From Actinoplanes regularis (lineage in GTDB: Bacteria > Actinomycetota > Actinomycetes > Mycobacteriales > Micromonosporaceae): a stretch of 64,000 nt of DNA. The translations under genes were made by a program, and so were the position numbers. How positions within the stretch are numbered: the first letter of the stretch is position 1; every line of letters begins with the position of its first letter. The stretch covers positions 38,767-102,766 of the forward strand of contig NZ_FZNR01000029.1 in NCBI RefSeq assembly GCF_900188005.1. Reading direction: 5' to 3'. Positions 53,901 to 61,939 of this stretch are shown piece after piece. A model generated the notes under the pieces. The model saw nothing but the letters and a program-made list of their open reading frames with translations, did no database searches and was not told where the DNA came from.

Positions 53901-56439
53901 CCTCGCTCTGGTCACCCGCGGAGCTGTGCAGGCCGAACCGGGCGAGCATCTCACCGACCTGGCGGTCACGGCCGCCCGGGGACTGGTGCGGTCGGCGCAG
54001 GCCGAGAATCCGGGCAGGTTCCTCCTGATCGACCTGGACGACGCCGGCGCGTCACGGGCGGCGCTGCCAGCCGTGTTCGCCCTCGACGAGCCGGAGATCT
54101 CGCTGCACGGTGGTGCCCTGCGGGTACGGCGGTTGCGGCGGGCGGCCGGCGACGAACTGGTCCCGCCGGCCGGCGAATGGCGACTCGATGTCACGGCCGA
54201 CGGCACCTTCGAGAACCTGGCGCTGGTTCCCGCGCCGGACGCGGCCGCGCCGCTGGAGGACGGCGAGATCCGGGTCGCCGTGCGCGCCGCGGGCCTCAAC
54301 TTCCGCGACGTCGTCACCGCGCTGGGCATGGTGCACGTCAACGAGATCATGGGCGGCGAGGCGGCCGGCGTGGTCCTCGAGGTGGGACCGGGCGTCACCG
54401 ACCTGGCGGCGGGAGACCGGGTGGCCGGCCTGTTCACCGGCTCCTTCGGACCGGTGGCCGTCACGCACCGGACCCAGCTCGTACCGATGCCGGCCGGCTG
54501 GACGTTCGCCGAGGCCGCGGCGATCCCGGTCATCTATGTCACCGCGCTGTTCGGCCTGGTGGACCTGGCGGATCTCAAGCCCGGCCGGCGGATCCTGGTG
54601 CATGCCGGCGCCGGCGGCGTGGGCATGGCCGCGGTGCAACTGGCCCGCTGGATGGGGGCGGAGGTCTTCGCGACCGCGAGCCCGGCCAAGTGGGACGTGC
54701 TGCGGGGGATGGGACTGGACGACGACCACATCGCGAACTCGCGCGACCTGGGCTTCGCCGAGAAGTTCGCGACCGTGACCGGCGGGGCCGGCATGGACGT
54801 GGTCCTGAACTCGCTGGCCCGCGAGTTCGTCGACGCCTCGCTCGGCCTGCTGCCGCGCGGCGGTCACTTCCTGGAGATGGGCAAGACCGACATCCGGGAT
54901 GCCGCCGAGGTCGCCGGGCAGCACCCGGGCGTGCGCTACGCCGCCTACAACCTGCCCGACTTCGACCCGGATCGGACCCAGGAGATGCTGGTCCAGATCT
55001 TCTCGCTGTTCGCGGACGGGGTCCTGGCGAAGCTGCCGGTCACGGCGTGGGACGTGCGCCGGGCCGGGGAGGCGTTCCGGTTCATGTCGCAGGCCCGGCA
55101 CATCGGCAAGATCGTGCTCACCGTGCCGCGGCCGGCCGATCCGCTGGGCACCGTCCTGATCACCGGCGGACTCGGCCTGGTCGGCGGGGTGGTGGCTCGG
55201 CGTCTGGTCACCGCGCACGGCGTACGCAGCCTCGTGCTCACCGGACGCCGCGGCCTCGCCGCCGCCGGTGCCCGGGAGCTGGTCGCCGAGCTCGAGTCGC
55301 TCGGCGCCCTGGTGACCGTCGTCACCGGCGACGTCGCCGACCGTCAGGTGGTGGAGCGGATGCTGGCCGCGGTACCGGCCGACGCGCCGCTGACCGGTGT
55401 CGTGCACGCGGCCGGTGCCCTGGACGACGGTCTCGTCTCGGCACTGACTCCGGAGCGGCTCACCGGCGTGCTGGCGCCCAAGGTGGATGCGGCCGTGCAT
55501 CTCGACGAGCTGACCCGCGACGCTGACCTGGCGTTCTTCACGGTGTTCTCCTCGGCGGCCGCCACCATGGGGGAATCCGGTCAGGGCAACTACGCCGCCG
55601 CGAACGTCTTCCTGGAGAGCCTGATCGAGGCCCGCCGGATCGCCGGCCTGCCCGGATCCGCGATGGCCTGGGGCTTCTGGGCGGAGCGTTCGTCGATGAC
55701 GGCGCACCTGTCCGAGGCCGACGTGCGGCGGATGGCCCGCGGCGGCGTGCTGCCGCTCTCGTCGGAGCTGGGTGCCGAGCTGTTCGACGCGAGCGTCGAC
55801 TCGCCGTGGGGCGTCGTCGCCCCGGTCCGGCTGGACCTCCCGGCGCTGCGCTCGTCCGGCGAGATCCCCGCCGTGCTGCGTTCGCTGGTCGGCGGAGTGC
55901 GCCGGGTGGCGAACACCGCCAGGATCGGTGCCGAGAACAGTTCCGGACTGGTGGACCGCATCCGTGGCCTGTCCGCCGCCGACCGGGATCGTGCCGTGCT
56001 CGATCTGGTCCGCTCGCACGTCGGATTCGTGCTGGGCTTCGCCGAGCCGGACCGGATCGGCGTGAGCCGGGCGTTCAAGGAGATCGGCTTCGACTCGCTG
56101 ACCGCGGTGGAACTGCGCAACCGGCTCAGCGCGGCCACCGGCCTGCGGCTGCCGGCCACGCTCGTCTTCGACTACCCCAGCCCCGGTGTACTGGCCCGCC
56201 AACTCCTCGCCGAGCTGTTGCCGGACGACAACGGCGGTGCCGCCGACGATCACGAGGCCGCGCTGCGGTCCGCGCTCGCGTCGGTGCCGATCGCCCGGTT
56301 CCGCGAGGCCGGGGTCCTCGACACGCTGCTCGCCCTGGCCGGCGTCACCGAGACCGCCGAGCCCGGCAACGACGACTCCCTGGACGACCTGGACGCGGCG
56401 GCGCTGATCCAGCTCGCGCTCAGCTCGTCCGACTCCTGA
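44947..56439 (+). CDS. Modular type I PKS: loading ACP, module 1, module 2
   Basis: A 3830-aa synthase. The loading ACP is at residues 1-85 (S40, in LGLASL, with Ala instead of Asp before Ser). Module 1 has KS from about 98 (C270, TACSGS), AT with GHSVG (S703) and HAFH at 800-803 (malonyl), DH (H1007 in HAVHGRILLPG; D1163), KR (LDD at 1486-1488, S1530, Y1543; B-type) and ACP (S1708). Module 2 has KS from about 1768 (C1940), AT with GHSQG (S2375) and YASH at 2470-2473 (methylmalonyl), DH (H2664, D2823), ER (HAGAGGVG at 3219-3226), KR (LDD at 3492-3494, Y3549) and ACP (S3717). A C-terminal docking region follows. All domains look active. Val3129 sits where Tyr marks (2S)-type ERs, suggesting a 2R methyl (tentative). 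AT2 lies in a long DNA repeat with different codon use. Confidence 0.96.
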   Translation: MTRQFGDFRRLLALVRDEAGAVLDDRVDPDQSFLDLGLASLTAVELHRRLVAATGIALPVTLAYDHPTPRAVAERIAAELGTAVREPEPEPAAAATDEPIAIVGIGCRYPGGVDSAAGLWELLDRGGDAITEFPVNRGWDVAALYDPDPEHPGTTYTRHGGFLHDADLFDAAFFGINPREALAADPQQRLLLETSWSALEDAAIDPQSLRGTATGVFIGAESQEYGPRLAEAAEGLEGYLLTGTAESVIAGRVAYTMGLQGPTLTVDTACSGSLVAIHLAVNALRRGECSTALAGGVAVMSSPAGFLAFSRQRGLAPDGRCKPFAAAADGTAWAEGVGVLVLERLSEAHRRGHRVLAVIRGSAINQDGASNGLTAPNGPAQIRVIRAALADAGLTPGDVDAIEAHGTGTTLGDPIEAQALLATYGKGRAEPAWLGSLKSNLGHTQAAAGVGGIIKMIQALRHGTLPATLHVDEPTPHVDWSSGAVELLTEARPWPAGEQPRRAAVSSFGMSGTNAHVIIEEAPAAAPARPGTLTGPVLFPLSAASEPALRERATGLAAALPDRPAGDVAAALATTRAHLSHRAAVVAGTTGELREALEDPFGLITGVRSADPVAFLFTGQGAQRTGMGRELYETYPVFAAAFDAACAALDLHLPGSVRDVVLDGGERLDQTIWTQAGLFAVEVALYRLIESWGIRPDYLAGHSVGEIAAAHVAGVLSLTDAAALVAVRGRLIQELPAGGAMAAVEGGEDEVRALLDAQLDIAAVNAPDAVVVSGATQSVEKLVAHWKRQRRRAKRLTVSHAFHSARMEPMLADLRWLARVLSFSPPAIPIVSTVTGEEIGADQICSPDYWVRHVRDTVRFADAVTTLVAQGVRTFVEIGPDGVLSGMGQRCVDPDSGIVFVPALRAGRPEPATLLTAVATAYVRGTDPDWPAMFPGASADGVELPGYPFQRQRFWLDGAGTGAGAAGLGLTATGHPLLRAAVAMPGSGGAVLTGRISVADQPWLADHAVHGRILLPGTAFVELAIRAGDESGCGRLTELTLREPLILDERSGTAVRVVVGALDAYGTRPVEIYSSAAGEWRCHAAGVVAPEAAAEPVEPWSLADAREIDLDGFYDRLTEAGYGYGTAFRGLRAAWRRGTQVLAEVELPADGAGEYGLHPALLDAALHATSLIDGTDEQVRVPFAWSGVSLRAAGATRAYVRMTPAGPDTVALVLYDGAGEVLASVDALVSRPVAAGQLAGAGGVPHEAMFEPDWTPLPAGPVTSPDGWQIVELGGHGATAEAVHAAVRDVLLDLQARLADEQRPDDHLALVARADPDDLTTAAVQGLVRSAQAEHPGRLLLVHTDGSLPVEDAVALAVASGEPEVVLRERVPHGHRLVRSAAPADAQPVRLGPDGTVLVTGGTGGLAALVARHLVTVHGVRHLLLTSRRGSDAPGAAALAAELTAQGAQVRIAACDAADRDALRALLDEIPATQPLTAVVHAAGVLDDGVLGSITPERLGNVLRPKVDAALHLHELTRDRDLAAFVLFSSDAGLFGGPGQAAYAAANAFLDGLARLRAAQGLRAVSLNWSLWAQESGMTAHLTEADRKRIARSGILPLSTETGLELFDLALTAGRPVLAPIPLDLAAVTAAGPVPHLLRALVRPAARRSATDLAAARSLAGRLAAMDDADRDRVLTDLVGRTVALVLGHGGAGAVDPGQAFKDLGFDSLTAVELRNRLALETGLRLPATLTFDHPTPAALVRELRARLVGDANPVAVTIAPAGDSSADPIVVVGMSCRYPGDVRSPEDLWTMVAAGGEGITGFPADRGWDLARLFDPDPDRPGTSYVREGGFLHDAALFDPAFFGISPREALAMDPQQRLLLESSWEALERAGIDPATVRGSQTGVFVGVMYGDYASRVRELPPEVADFVGNGNSYSVASGRVSYTLGLEGPAVTVDTACSSSLVTLHLAVQSLRRGECSMALAGGVTVMSTPDTFVDFSRQRGLAADGRCKSFAGAADGTGWGEGVGMLVLERLSDAERLGHDVLAVVRGSAVNQDGASNGLTAPNGPSQMRVIRQALADAGLGTSDVDVVEAHGTGTTLGDPIEAQALLATYGQDRAGGEPLWLGSLKSNIGHTQAAAGVGGVIKMVMAMRHGVLPQTLHVDEPTSQVDWESGAVELLTAARDWPVVGRPRRAGVSSFGISGTNAHVILEQAPVVVPAEVVPVEGPVLVGLSARSSVALQGQAGRLAELVGADAGVVPADVAWSLATRRGRMPVRAAVVASSREELLAGLGQIVPVEVVAGRGPVFVFPGQGAQWVDMALGLIEESPVFAAALAECAQALSPHVDWDLYAALADEQLLARVDVVQPVSFAVHVALARLWESVGVRPAAVVGHSQGEIAAAHVAGLLSLAEAARVVAVRSRVLTVLAGSGLMASVGLPESALSLPDGVSVAAVNAADSTVIAGTPDGVRQVVADAEAAGARARLIAVDYASHSPMVESLREQLLSELGRVPSGSVTVPMLSTVTGEWVESFGDDYWFENLRRPVRFADAASVLVADGFGLFIEVSAHPVVSVPLAETGARVVGTLRRDEGGWRRFLTSAGEAYAAGADVDIVPAGRPVDLPTYAFEQHRFWLESAGGVGDLASAGLGTTEHPLLPAAIVLPDDGGVVLTGQVSATSPAWLAEHEVLGTVLLPGAAFVELAVRAGDEVGCDRIEELTLAAPLVLGDDPVMLRVVAGQLDDDGRRPVTVHSSGDGVDWTVHAVGTLAGGTVSRPGDLTAWPPTGARPIPVDTFYDSLDGYGYGPVFQGLRRAWRRGDELFTEVAVPEAAAADAARFGLHPALLDAVLQGSVLLDDDPAVTMPFSFTGVSLHATGATALRCAITRTGPNSMAIRVADTTGAPVATIDGLDLRAVLPDQLTGAARPAGHDALFRVEWPVQPIPADGFAGSWAEVGDLDEVTGSVPDVVVLPLTGPATGEPAADVHRAAIDALATVQRWLSDDRFAGSRLALVTRGAVQAEPGEHLTDLAVTAARGLVRSAQAENPGRFLLIDLDDAGASRAALPAVFALDEPEISLHGGALRVRRLRRAAGDELVPPAGEWRLDVTADGTFENLALVPAPDAAAPLEDGEIRVAVRAAGLNFRDVVTALGMVHVNEIMGGEAAGVVLEVGPGVTDLAAGDRVAGLFTGSFGPVAVTHRTQLVPMPAGWTFAEAAAIPVIYVTALFGLVDLADLKPGRRILVHAGAGGVGMAAVQLARWMGAEVFATASPAKWDVLRGMGLDDDHIANSRDLGFAEKFATVTGGAGMDVVLNSLAREFVDASLGLLPRGGHFLEMGKTDIRDAAEVAGQHPGVRYAAYNLPDFDPDRTQEMLVQIFSLFADGVLAKLPVTAWDVRRAGEAFRFMSQARHIGKIVLTVPRPADPLGTVLITGGLGLVGGVVARRLVTAHGVRSLVLTGRRGLAAAGARELVAELESLGALVTVVTGDVADRQVVERMLAAVPADAPLTGVVHAAGALDDGLVSALTPERLTGVLAPKVDAAVHLDELTRDADLAFFTVFSSAAATMGESGQGNYAAANVFLESLIEARRIAGLPGSAMAWGFWAERSSMTAHLSEADVRRMARGGVLPLSSELGAELFDASVDSPWGVVAPVRLDLPALRSSGEIPAVLRSLVGGVRRVANTARIGAENSSGLVDRIRGLSAADRDRAVLDLVRSHVGFVLGFAEPDRIGVSRAFKEIGFDSLTAVELRNRLSAATGLRLPATLVFDYPSPGVLARQLLAELLPDDNGGAADDHEAALRSALASVPIARFREAGVLDTLLALAGVTETAEPGNDDSLDDLDAAALIQLALSSSDS
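51781..52718 (+). repeat. Long AT repeat, copy A (module 2)
   Basis: About 940 bases covering the AT domain, nearly identical to 58088-59025 (offset 6307). Leu TTG and Val/Ala/Pro codons ending in G or T are frequent, in contrast to the C-ending codons of the flanking DH and KR DNA. Similarity to copy C extends leftward through most of the KS (from about 50701). Confidence 0.88.
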
Positions 56440-56461
56440 CCCGACGCACCTGGAGCCATTG

Positions 56462-59400
56462 ATGACCACCTCGAATGCGCAGCTCGTCGACGCCCTGCGC
56501 GCGTCGCTCAAGGAGACCGAGCGTCTCAAGCAGCAGAACCGCCGGCTGGTCGAAGCCGGCGGCGAACCCATCGCCGTGGTCGGCATGAGCTGCCGCTTCC
56601 CCGGCGGGGTGAACACACCCGAGCAGCTGTGGGAGCTGGTCGCGCGGGGCCGGGACGCGATGACGCCGTTCCCGGCCGACCGTGGCTGGGACGTGCCGGG
56701 TCTCTACGACCCCGACCCGGAGCACGCCGGTACGTCGTACGTGCGTGAGGGGGGTTTCCTGCACGACGCGGCGCTGTTCGACCCGGCGTTCTTCGGGATC
56801 AGTCCGCGTGAGGCGCTGGCGATGGATCCGCAGCAGCGGCTGCTGCTCGAGTCGTCGTGGGAGGCCCTCGAGCGGGCCGGTATCGACCCGGGCACGCTGG
56901 CCGGTAGCCGCACCGGCGTGTTCGTCGGCGTGATCCACAACGATTACACGTCCGGCCTGCGGGTCGTACCGGACGATCTCGAAGCGTTCCTCGGCAACGG
57001 CGGGGCCGCCAGTGTCGCCTCCGGCCGGGTGGCCTACACGCTCGGGCTGGAGGGTCCGGCGATCAGTGTGGACACCGCGTGTTCGTCGTCGCTGGTGGCA
57101 TTGCATCTGGCGGTGCAGTCGCTGCGTCGGGGTGAGTGCTCGATGGCGCTGGCCGGTGGGGCGTCGGTGATGGCCACGCCCGGCGCGTTCACGGAGTTCT
57201 CCCGCCAGCGTGGGCTCGGCCAGGACGGCCGGTGCAAGCCGTTCGCCGCGGCCGCCGACGGTACGGGCTGGGGCGAGGGCGTCGGCGTGCTGCTGCTGGA
57301 GCGGCTCTCCGAGGCCCTGGCGAAGGGTCACAACGTGCTCGCGGTGATCCGGGGCAGCGCGGTGAATCAGGACGGCGCCTCCAACGGCCTGTCCGCGCCG
57401 AACGGCCCGGCTCAGCGGCGGGTCATCCGGGCCGCGCTCGAGAACGCCGGTCTGCGGCCGTCCGACGTGGACGCCGTGGAGGCGCATGGCACGGGTACGA
57501 CGTTGGGTGATCCGATCGAGGCGCAGGCGCTGCTCGCGACGTACGGTCAGGACCGGGCCGGCGGGGAACCGCTGTGGCTCGGCTCCCTCAAGTCGAACAT
57601 CGGCCACGCGATGGCGGCCGCCGGCGTCGGCGGCGTCATCAAGATGATCATGGCGATGCGGCACGGCACCCTTCCGCAGTCGTTGCACATCGACGAGCCC
57701 ACCCCGCAGGTGGACTGGGATTCCGGCGCGGTCGAGCTGCTCACCGCGGCCCGCGACTGGCCCGCGGTGGACCGGCCGCGACGGGCGGGTGTGTCGTCGT
57801 TCGGGATCAGCGGCACCAACGCTCATCTGATTTTGGAGCAGGCGCCGCCGCTCGTGGAAGCCGAGCGTGAGGTCGGTGCTCCGGTTGTTCCGTGGGTGGT
57901 GTCGGCGAAGTCGGTGGGCGCGCTCGACGGCCAGGTGGAAAGGTTGATCGCGGCAGCCGAGCAGGCCGAGCCGGTGGATGTCGCGCGGAGTCTGGTGTCG
58001 TCGCGTGCGGTGTTCGGGCATCGGGTGGTTGCTGTTGGTTCGTCGGCGGAGGAGCTGGTCGCGGGTCTGCGTGCGGCGGTGCCGGTCGAGGCGGTGGCGG
58101 GTCGTGGTCCGGTGTTTGTTTTCCCGGGTCAGGGCGCGCAGTGGGTCGGTATGGCGTTGGCGCTGGTGGAGGAGTCGCCGGTGTTCGCGGCGGCTCTGGC
58201 CGAATGCGCGCAGGCTCTGTCTGCGCATGTGGATTGGGATTTGTACGCGGCTTTGGCTGATGAGCAGCTGTTGGCGCGGGTGGATGTGGTGCAGCCGGTG
58301 TCGTTTGCGGTGCATGTGGCGTTGGCGCGGTTGTGGGAGTCGGTCGGGGTTCGTCCGGCTGCGGTGGTGGGTCATTCGCAGGGTGAGATCGCAGCGGCTC
58401 ATGTCGCTGGGTTGCTGTCGTTGGCGGAGGCCGCGCGGGTGGTGGCGGTGCGTTCGCGGGTGTTGACGGTGTTGGCCGGTACCGGGTTGATGGCGTCGGT
58501 GGGGTTGCCGGAGTCGGCGTTGTCGCTGCCGGACGGGGTGTCGGTGGCGGCGGTGAACGCCGCCGACTCGACGGTGATCGCGGGTACGCCTGACGGTGTG
58601 CGCCAGGTGGTCGCCGATGCGGAAGCGGCTGGCGCTCGGGCGCGGCTGATTGCAGTGGATTATGCGTCTCATTCGCCGATGGTCGAGTCCCTGCGTGAGC
58701 AGCTGCTGCAGGAACTCGGGCGGGTGCCGTCGGGTTCTGCGACGGTTCCGATGTTGTCGACGGTGACCGGTGAGTGGGTCGAGTCGTTCGGTGACGATTA
58801 CTGGTTTGAGAATCTGCGTCGGCCGGTGCGGTTCGCTGATGCGGCGTCCGTGCTGGTCGCTGACGGGTTCGGGTTGTTCATCGAGGTCTCGGCGCATCCG
58901 GTGGTTTCGGTGCCGCTGGCGGATACCGGTGCGCGGGTGGTGGGCACGCTGCGCCGGGACGAGGGCGGCTGGCGCCGGTTCCTGACCTCGGCCGGTGAGG
59001 CTTACGCCGCTGGCGCGGACGTCGACTGGGACACGGTGCTGCCGGAGGACGCCCGGGTGGTCGACCTGCCGACGTACGCCTTCGAGCACCAGCGGTATTG
59101 GCTCGAGGGAACGTCCAGCACCGCCGACGTCACGGCCGCCGGCCTCGGCCAGGCCGAGCACCCGCTGCTCGGCGCCGTCGTTCCGGTGGCCGGCTCCGAC
59201 CAGGTTGTGCTGCTCACCGGCCGGCTGTCGCGCAAGAGCCACCCGTGGCTCGCCGACCATGCCGTACTCGGCACCGCGCTGCTGCCCGGAACCGCCTTCG
59301 TCGAACTGGCCGTCCGGGCCGGCGACGAGGTCGGCTGCGGGCGCCTGGACGAACTGACCCTGCTCGCCCCCCTGGTGATCCCGGCCGAGGGCGCGGTGCG

Positions 59401-61822
59401 GGTACAGGTCACCGTCGGCTCGCCGGACGGCGACGGCCGTCGCGAGGTCGCGGTGCACTCCCGCGCCGGCGACGACGCGGAGTGGGTCACCCACGCGTCC
59501 GGCCTGCTCGCCGCCGAATCCGGCCCGGCCGGCTTCGACCTGGTGGCCTGGCCACCGGCCGGCGCCGAGCCGATCGACCTCGGCGGCGGCTACGACGACC
59601 TGGCCGAGCGCGGCTACGAGTACGGACCGGCCTTCCGGGGACTGCGGGCCGCGTGGCGCCGGGGCACCGAGATCTACGCCGAGGTGGCACTTCCGCCGGA
59701 CGTCAAGGCCGCCGGGTTCGTGCTGCATCCGGGACTGTTCGACGCGGCGCTGCACGCCCTCGGCAGCACGGGCACGACCGTGCAGCTGCCGTTCAGCTGG
59801 AGCGGCGTCACCGTCCACGCGTCCGGGGCGACCACGCTGCGGGTGCGGCTCACCCCGTCGCCGGACGGCCGGGTCGCCCTGGTCGCCGCGGACGCCGGGG
59901 GAGCGCCGGTCGTGTCGGTCGACGCGCTGACCCTGCGGCCGATCACCGAGGCTCAGCTACGCGCCGCCTCCGCCACGGCCCTGCACACGGTCGGCTGGAC
60001 GCCGGTCAGCGAGTCGCCGGCCGCCGAGCCGGGACCCTGGGCGGTGCTCGGGGCGGACGACCTCGGGCTCTCCGCGGCCCCCGGGTACGACGATCTGGAC
60101 GCGCTGCTTGCGGCGATCGAGGCCGGTGCCGAGGCTCCCGACGTGGTGTTCGCGCCGGTCACCGGCGCCGACGGGGAGCTGTCCACGGCGGTGCGCGACA
60201 CGGTCGGCGAGGTCCTCGTCCTGGTCCAGCGGTGGCTCGCCGACGACCGGCTGGCCGCTTCCCGGCTGGTGCCGGTGACCACCGGTGCGGTCGCCGGCGG
60301 GCCCGACCTGCCCGCTGCCGCGGTGTGGGGTCTGGTCCGTTCCGCCGAGGCGGAGAACCCGGACCGATTCGGCCTGCTCGACCGGGACGGCGGCGCGATC
60401 CCCTGGACCGCCGTCGCCGGCGCGCTGAACAGCGAGACCGAATTGGCGGTACGGGACGGGGAACTGCTCGTCCCGCGTCTCGCCCGGTCGGCCGTCACGG
60501 ACCGGCCCGCCGGCCTCGACCAGGGCACGGTGCTGCTCACCGGCGGCACCGGCACGATCGGCGCGCAGATCGCCCGGCACCTGGTCAGCACGCACGACGT
60601 ACGCCGTCTGGTCATCACCAGCCGGCGCGGTCCGGCGGCCCAGGGCGCCGCCGAGCTGCGCGCCGAGCTCGCCGAGCTGGGCGCCGAGACCGAGATCGTG
60701 GCCTGCGCGGCCGACGACCGGGCGGCGATGGCCGAGCTGTTCGCGGCCCACCCGATCCGGGCCGTCGTGCACGCCGCCGGTGTCACCGACGACGGCGTGG
60801 TCGGCTCGCTCGACCCGGCCCGCCTCGACACGGTCCTGCGGCCCAAGGTGGACGCCGCGGTCGTCCTGCACGAGCTGACCCGCGACCGCGACCTGGCCGC
60901 CTTCGTGCTGTTCTCCTCCGGCGCCGGCACCTTCGGCAGCGCCGGGCAGGCGAACTACGCGGCGGCGAACGCGTTCCTCGACGCGCTCGCCGGCCACCGT
61001 CGCTCGCTCGGGCTGCCCGGCACCTCCGTCGCGTGGGGATTCTGGGCCGAGCGCAGCGAACTGACCGGCAAGCTCGGTGACGCGGACGTCGCGCGGATGG
61101 GGCGCTCCGGCATCGCCGCCATGGACACCGGAACCGGCCTGGCACTGTTCGACGCGGCCCTGGCCACTGCGGATCCGGCGGTGGTGGCGGCCCGGTTCGA
61201 TCTGACCCGGCTCCGCTCCCGGGCGTCCGGCAACGGAGTACCGCCGGCCCTCCGGAGCCTCGTGGCGCGCGGATCGGGCCGCCGGGCCACGGCCGCCGGT
61301 GGTGGATCGGCGTCCGAGGCCGAGGCGCTACGCAAGCGGATCGCCTCGCTCGCGCCGGACCAGGCCGCCGCGGCGGTCCTCGACCTGGTGCGCATGCACG
61401 TCGCCTCGGTCCTCGGCTTCGCCGGGCCGCACGCCGTCGACGCCGGACGCGGCCTGATCGATCTCGGCTTCGACTCGCTCACCGCGCTGGAACTGCGCAA
61501 CCGGCTCGGCCATGCGATCGGGGCCAAACTCCCGGCCACGCTGGTGTTCGACTATCCGACCGCCACGGCGGTCGCCGGGCACCTGCTCGACCGGCTGCCC
61601 GCCGGCGGCCCGAAGCCGCCGGCGGTGCCCGCCCTCGCCGAACTGGACCGGCTGGAGACGCTCCTGGCCGAGCCGATGACCGACGAGGACCGCGGCGGCG
61701 TACGTGGACGGCTGCAGGCCCTGCTGCAACGCCTCGGCGACACCGATGACGCCGGCCTCACCGGCAAGCTCGACGACGCCAGCGACGAGGAGATGTTCGC
61801 CTTCATCGACTCGCTCGCCTGA
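56462..61822 (+). CDS. Modular type I PKS: module 3 (KS-AT-DH-KR-ACP)
   Basis: A 1786-aa one-module synthase, ATG at 56462 with GGAG upstream, 22 nt after gene 1. An N-terminal coiled docking helix (SNAQLVDALRASLKETERLKQQNRRL) precedes KS from residue 35 (C207, TACSSS). The AT has GHSQG (S639) and YASH near 734-737, hence methylmalonyl-CoA. DH has H933 (DHAVLGTALLPG) and D1094 (HPGLFDAAL). KR has GGTGTIG at 1361-1367, TDD at 1442-1444 in place of LDD, S1486 and Y1499, so B-type and active. ACP has S1672. A C-terminal docking domain with acidic helices ends the protein. Predicted result: an alpha-methyl, alpha,beta-unsaturated thioester. The AT region (58088-59025) is nearly identical in DNA to those of modules 2 and 4. 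A stem-loop follows 12 nt past the stop. Confidence 0.95.
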   Translation: MTTSNAQLVDALRASLKETERLKQQNRRLVEAGGEPIAVVGMSCRFPGGVNTPEQLWELVARGRDAMTPFPADRGWDVPGLYDPDPEHAGTSYVREGGFLHDAALFDPAFFGISPREALAMDPQQRLLLESSWEALERAGIDPGTLAGSRTGVFVGVIHNDYTSGLRVVPDDLEAFLGNGGAASVASGRVAYTLGLEGPAISVDTACSSSLVALHLAVQSLRRGECSMALAGGASVMATPGAFTEFSRQRGLGQDGRCKPFAAAADGTGWGEGVGVLLLERLSEALAKGHNVLAVIRGSAVNQDGASNGLSAPNGPAQRRVIRAALENAGLRPSDVDAVEAHGTGTTLGDPIEAQALLATYGQDRAGGEPLWLGSLKSNIGHAMAAAGVGGVIKMIMAMRHGTLPQSLHIDEPTPQVDWDSGAVELLTAARDWPAVDRPRRAGVSSFGISGTNAHLILEQAPPLVEAEREVGAPVVPWVVSAKSVGALDGQVERLIAAAEQAEPVDVARSLVSSRAVFGHRVVAVGSSAEELVAGLRAAVPVEAVAGRGPVFVFPGQGAQWVGMALALVEESPVFAAALAECAQALSAHVDWDLYAALADEQLLARVDVVQPVSFAVHVALARLWESVGVRPAAVVGHSQGEIAAAHVAGLLSLAEAARVVAVRSRVLTVLAGTGLMASVGLPESALSLPDGVSVAAVNAADSTVIAGTPDGVRQVVADAEAAGARARLIAVDYASHSPMVESLREQLLQELGRVPSGSATVPMLSTVTGEWVESFGDDYWFENLRRPVRFADAASVLVADGFGLFIEVSAHPVVSVPLADTGARVVGTLRRDEGGWRRFLTSAGEAYAAGADVDWDTVLPEDARVVDLPTYAFEHQRYWLEGTSSTADVTAAGLGQAEHPLLGAVVPVAGSDQVVLLTGRLSRKSHPWLADHAVLGTALLPGTAFVELAVRAGDEVGCGRLDELTLLAPLVIPAEGAVRVQVTVGSPDGDGRREVAVHSRAGDDAEWVTHASGLLAAESGPAGFDLVAWPPAGAEPIDLGGGYDDLAERGYEYGPAFRGLRAAWRRGTEIYAEVALPPDVKAAGFVLHPGLFDAALHALGSTGTTVQLPFSWSGVTVHASGATTLRVRLTPSPDGRVALVAADAGGAPVVSVDALTLRPITEAQLRAASATALHTVGWTPVSESPAAEPGPWAVLGADDLGLSAAPGYDDLDALLAAIEAGAEAPDVVFAPVTGADGELSTAVRDTVGEVLVLVQRWLADDRLAASRLVPVTTGAVAGGPDLPAAAVWGLVRSAEAENPDRFGLLDRDGGAIPWTAVAGALNSETELAVRDGELLVPRLARSAVTDRPAGLDQGTVLLTGGTGTIGAQIARHLVSTHDVRRLVITSRRGPAAQGAAELRAELAELGAETEIVACAADDRAAMAELFAAHPIRAVVHAAGVTDDGVVGSLDPARLDTVLRPKVDAAVVLHELTRDRDLAAFVLFSSGAGTFGSAGQANYAAANAFLDALAGHRRSLGLPGTSVAWGFWAERSELTGKLGDADVARMGRSGIAAMDTGTGLALFDAALATADPAVVAARFDLTRLRSRASGNGVPPALRSLVARGSGRRATAAGGGSASEAEALRKRIASLAPDQAAAAVLDLVRMHVASVLGFAGPHAVDAGRGLIDLGFDSLTALELRNRLGHAIGAKLPATLVFDYPTATAVAGHLLDRLPAGGPKPPAVPALAELDRLETLLAEPMTDEDRGGVRGRLQALLQRLGDTDDAGLTGKLDDASDEEMFAFIDSLA
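58088..59025 (+). repeat. Long AT repeat, copy B (module 3)
   Basis: Counterpart of copy A at +6307 bases with only scattered differences. Identity falls sharply outside the AT: the KS-AT linker just upstream (57850-58080) differs from that of copies A and C, and the DH downstream is much less alike. Confidence 0.88.
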
Positions 61823-61833
61823 GCCCGCGCACG

Positions 61834-61870
61834 GCGTTCCCGGGTGGCCTTTCCGGCCGCCCGGGAACGC
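61834..61870 (+). terminator. Strong stem-loop between PKS genes 2 and 3
   Basis: Arms of 16 bases, GCGTTCCCGGGTGGCC and GGCCGCCCGGGAACGC, pair with a single T:G wobble around a 5-base loop, starting 12 bases after the stop at 61822. No T-tract follows. It suggests that PKS gene 3 is a separate transcription unit. Confidence 0.7.
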
Positions 61871-61877
61871 TGCGCAT

Positions 61878-61904
61878 ACGGGGGCGGCAGGGGCGCGCTA
61901 GGGG
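61878..61904 (+). promoter_or_regulatory. Triple G-rich repeat upstream of PKS gene 3 (candidate LAL operator)
   Basis: ACGGGG (61878), CAGGGG (61888) and TAGGGG (61899) follow one another at 10- and 11-base steps, i.e. on one face of the helix, 36 bases before the ATG at 61940 and directly after the stem-loop. The same motif family precedes the acyltransferase-PKS and ligase-amidase operons. Confidence 0.5.
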
Positions 61905-61939
61905 TGTGCCCGGCCCGGCCCGACCAGCAGGCTGAGAGC

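Noticed and set aside
56420..59818. A 1132-codon minus-strand frame opposite PKS genes, with similar ones at 50086-53949 and 61898-63886
   Set aside because: They mirror the KS and AT repeats in antisense, giving Arg/His-rich sequence with no family; shadows of the PKS.
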